From positions 1 to 7,205 of the forward strand of contig CAMBQS010000170.1 in assembly GCA_945870015.1 (NCBI GenBank): a stretch of DNA of 7,205 nucleotides, read 5' to 3'. The DNA is from Desulfocicer vacuolatum DSM 3385 (GTDB lineage: Bacteria; Desulfobacterota; Desulfobacteria; Desulfobacterales; SURF-7). Shown here piece by piece: positions 5,617 to 7,205 of the stretch. Both the position numbers and the translations under genes were made by a program. Position 1 is the first letter of the stretch; each line of letters begins with the position of its first letter. A model generated the notes under the pieces. That model searched no databases. It was not told the DNA's origin and saw nothing but the letters and a program-made list of their open reading frames with translations.

Positions 5617-6606
5617 TCAGAAATGATAAACCCAGCGAAGATTGCAGCGTCTTCCCTCAGGCCGGTTTTCTGCCATGGATTCAAAGTAGGTATTGAAGAA
5701 CAGATGACTGTCCTGGGAAAAATGATACACCAGGCCGGGGCCGATGCCAAGGACCTGTTCTTTTCTGCTGGTAAAAGGGGGTGTGTTTGCTGAACTTTTA
5801 TTAGCATCAATGCCATCAATCTGCGAATCAGTAATCTGTTTCAGATAGTACCCGTTTACACCCAGCCGGAGTCTTTTGGCAAGAATTTCATAATCCATTG
5901 CAAAATTGGCATGGACAGCCTGACCAGCTTGTGTGTCATCCGCTCCGGCAAAACCTCGGTTTGGGTCGCAGTTTTTGGCATTCCACAGATAGTGAATTCT
6001 CGTGGATGCGGTCAGTTGCGGGGTGATAAACAGGGTTCCTGCCCAGTAGGGATTGAATGAGAAAAAGTTGCTTCCCTGGTTCAGTTCTTTATCCTCATCA
6101 TATTTTCCGGTTGGAAAAATCATCTGGAGTTCAACCCGGTGCATGAATATCGGACCCTTGCTTCCCATAACCGGGCTCCACTGAAGGAATGGGCCGATCA
6201 GAAGATCGCCAACTCCGGTGCCATTGTCCTGTAAAGGGTCTCCATGGTTCAAATCAATGGAAACAACCGGAATCATAAGGTTGACACCCCACTTTCCTCC
6301 GACCATTATCGCCTTGTCTGACTGGTATATCAATTGTGTCAGACTGATCCAGGCGTCTAAATTTACATCTGGCAGATTGGGATTTGAGTCCCCATTTGCT
6401 ACGGTCAGCTTATCCGATGTCCAGTACTGAAGGTATTGTGAGAAGTATATTCCCGGCCCTGCAGGGGGGCCACCATCCAGAAAGCTTGTAAACCCGAGAT
6501 TGACGGACGGAAGATCATAGGCATGGATTTCGGCAGCAGGGAAGAGGGAAATGGAACTGATGAAGCTGACCATCGTCCATAACAATACAATACGGAATGT
6601 TTTCAT
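5617..6606 (-). CDS. SphA-family / phenol meta-pathway type outer-membrane protein
   Basis: A 329-residue outer-membrane beta-barrel of the family named after the putative phenol-degradation meta-pathway protein (PF13557 type). Members are thought to be channels for hydrophobic or aromatic compounds, but substrates are mostly unproven. ATG 6606 is preceded by AAGGAG at seven bases. Residues 1-29 are a signal peptide (MKTFRIVLLWTMVSFISSIS, then LFPAAEIHA). The mature start YDLPSVNLGFTSFLDGGPPA and the GPGIYFSQYLQYW and NLPDVNLDAWISLTQLIYQS segments are family hallmarks. The rest alternates polar and aromatic strands with Gly/Asn/Asp-rich turns, and the protein ends WVYHF, the terminal Phe expected of a barrel handled by BAM. 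It has its own strong promoter (6654-6682), so it is probably a separate transcript from the FKBP gene, which lies 169 bp downstream. No aromatic catabolic gene is nearby, so a link to phenol is not supported here. Confidence 0.87.
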   Translation of the reverse strand: MKTFRIVLLWTMVSFISSISLFPAAEIHAYDLPSVNLGFTSFLDGGPPAGPGIYFSQYLQYWTSDKLTVANGDSNPNLPDVNLDAWISLTQLIYQSDKAIMVGGKWGVNLMIPVVSIDLNHGDPLQDNGTGVGDLLIGPFLQWSPVMGSKGPIFMHRVELQMIFPTGKYDEDKELNQGSNFFSFNPYWAGTLFITPQLTASTRIHYLWNAKNCDPNRGFAGADDTQAGQAVHANFAMDYEILAKRLRLGVNGYYLKQITDSQIDGIDANKSSANTPPFTSRKEQVLGIGPGLVYHFSQDSHLFFNTYFESMAENRPEGRRCNLRWVYHF

Positions 6607-6653
6607 TTGAATACTCCTTACATGAATGGTTATTGTTCATTTATTTGAGGGGG

Positions 6654-6682
6654 ACTATAAGTGAAGGAAGGTGCTGTGTCAA
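6654..6682 (-). promoter_or_regulatory. near-consensus sigma70 promoter of the SphA-family gene
   Basis: On the minus strand TTGACA (6682-6677) is followed after exactly 17 bp by TATAGT (6659-6654): 6/6 and 5/6 matches to consensus with optimal spacing. Transcription would begin near 6647, giving a leader of about 40 bases before ATG 6606 that includes a weak dyad ATGAA/TTCAT (6622-6640). This predicts strong, largely unregulated expression. It lies inside the open frame that continues past the receiver remnant. Confidence 0.75.
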
Positions 6683-6716
6683 TCAGTATGTTAATACAGC
6701 ATGTTGAACCGGACAT

Positions 6717-6875
6717 TATTCTTCGATGAAGCATTCGATGTCCACCGATGCCCGGCATGCCCAGATCCAGAATAACCAGATCAATTTCTTTCTGTTTCTC
6801 GTTGTATATTCCCGATGCTTTTTCACCGGAATTCGCCGGGATCAAAAAGTCGTTTTCAGTTTGTACGCGGGTCAA
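6717..6875 (-). pseudogene. receiver-domain remnant of a hybrid histidine kinase or response regulator
   Basis: In the frame entered near 6875 the translation contains ANSGEKASGIYNEKQKEIDL directly followed by VILDLGMPGIGGHRMLHRR. This is the alpha1 to alpha3 part of a CheY-like receiver, with the phospho-acceptor Asp in ILDLG (codon 6767-6765). The first strand with its acidic pair is missing, as is everything after alpha3 including the conserved Thr/Ser and Lys. So it cannot be a working receiver. Likeness ends at about 6717, where the frame runs on into the promoter region of the next gene. It is probably the C-terminal end of the same gene whose start survives at 6856-6999. It is fragmentary, not a short functional gene. 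Confidence 0.7.
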
Positions 6876-6999
6876 AATATAGGCAATCCGGATGATACCG
6901 TTTTCGGCTTTGGTTCCACAATGCCAAGAGGATCAGCGTGCAGACGATATTGATGATCGTAGCACTGAATACGATGGTGCGTATGTCCAGAACGATCAA
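6856..6999 (-). pseudogene. N-terminal membrane-helix remnant of a sensor kinase
   Basis: Reading from TTG 6999 (AAAAGG about six bases upstream) gives MIVLDIRTIVFSATIINIV followed by CTLILLALWNQSRKRYH, then nonsense and TGA at 6858-6856. The xDIRTxxFS opening, one long helix and LWxQxRKR are the typical first helix of multi-helix PAS sensor kinases common in Desulfobacterota. The rest of the sensor and the kinase core are absent. The receiver remnant begins within about 20 codons in another frame, so a large internal deletion is the simplest explanation. A functional 47-residue membrane peptide is possible but unlikely. It follows the XRE gene by 28 bases. Confidence 0.55.
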
Positions 7000-7027
7000 A
7001 GCGAACCTTTTAGATTAATACTGTATC

Positions 7028-7205
7028 CTAATCGTTCGGAAAAATCTTATTCTTGTCAGACAGCGTCTTGCCAAGGCCATGAATTATTTTTCGCATGGTT
7101 TCCAGTCTGCAGGGCATTCCATTCTCAATACGATCAATTGTAATTGACGAAATTTTAGCCTTTCGTGCAAGCTCGGCCTTGCTCAACATGATCTCTTCTC
7201 TGAAT
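7028..7205 (-). CDS. small XRE-family helix-turn-helix regulator (N terminus outside window)
   Basis: The frame entering at 7205 and ending at TAG 7030-7028 gives FREEIMLSKAELARKAKISS then ITIDRIENGMPCRLETMRKI and IHGLGKTLSDKNKIFPND. SKAELARKAKISSITIDRIENG is a clear Cro/C1-type helix-turn-helix: helix 2 at SKAELARKA, recognition helix at SSITIDRIE. The CRLETMRKII...GL..LSDKNKIFP tail matches a family of very small stand-alone regulators of about 65-75 residues. An ATG exists at 7189, but homology continues upstream of it (REEI), so the real start is beyond the window. It lies just upstream of the sensor-kinase remnant; its target is unknown. It binds DNA as a probable dimer in the cytoplasm. 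Confidence 0.82.
   Translation of the reverse strand, partial: FREEIMLSKAELARKAKISSITIDRIENGMPCRLETMRKIIHGLGKTLSDKNKIFPND

Noticed and set aside
5523..5819. 98-codon open frame on the minus strand overlapping the end of the SphA-family gene
   Set aside because: A frame shadow of the barrel gene without a ribosome-binding site or recognisable product.
6630..6875. Functional single-domain response regulator of 81 codons
   Set aside because: Lacks the acidic pair, the conserved Thr/Ser and Lys, and the last part overlaps a strong promoter; it is a remnant.

Overview
The window reads as chromosomal DNA of a Gram-negative bacterium of moderate GC. Evidence for an outer membrane is direct: a LolA-like periplasmic protein, a SphA-family (phenol meta-pathway type) beta-barrel, a periplasmic FKBP isomerase and a proteobacterial MtgA glycosyltransferase. 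The short XRE regulator type, the style of the sensor-kinase remnant and the two small inverted-repeat elements suggest Desulfobacterota (a Desulfobacterales-like sulfate reducer). That placement is inference from family resemblance, not proof.

Positions 1-3314 (minus strand) hold a tight four-gene operon, read right to left: a LolD/MacB-type ABC ATPase, an FtsX/LolC-E-type permease, a LolA-like outer-membrane sorting protein, and the beginning of an exported protein that may be a beta-barrel and leaves the window at position 1. Two of the three junctions are stop-N-ATG with a single base between, so translation is probably coupled. Together the genes look like a dedicated, self-contained route that takes a lipid or lipoprotein cargo from the inner membrane across the periplasm to the outer membrane. 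A 7-bp dyad lies upstream of the first gene.

Positions 3315-4742 hold mtgA on the plus strand, placed between two different non-coding elements with terminal inverted repeats. The upstream one (about 3495-3666) carries two inverted REP-like hairpins and is flanked by a perfect 9-bp direct repeat. The downstream one (4591-4733) has perfect 15-bp inverted termini and ends only 9 bp from the stop codon of the convergent FKBP gene. A 10-codon mini-ORF with its ribosome-binding site inside a small hairpin precedes mtgA.

Positions 4743-6682 (minus strand) hold a periplasmic FkpA/Mip-like FKBP prolyl isomerase and, upstream of it, a SphA/phenol-degradation-meta type outer-membrane beta-barrel. The latter has a near-consensus sigma70 promoter (TTGACA, 17 bp, TATAGT).

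Positions 6700-7205 (minus strand) hold the end of a small XRE-family regulator, followed by the wreck of a hybrid histidine kinase: an N-terminal membrane helix and part of a receiver domain, now in different frames and almost touching. The middle of the kinase is gone, and the promoter of the SphA-family gene lies inside the frame that runs on from the receiver remnant.
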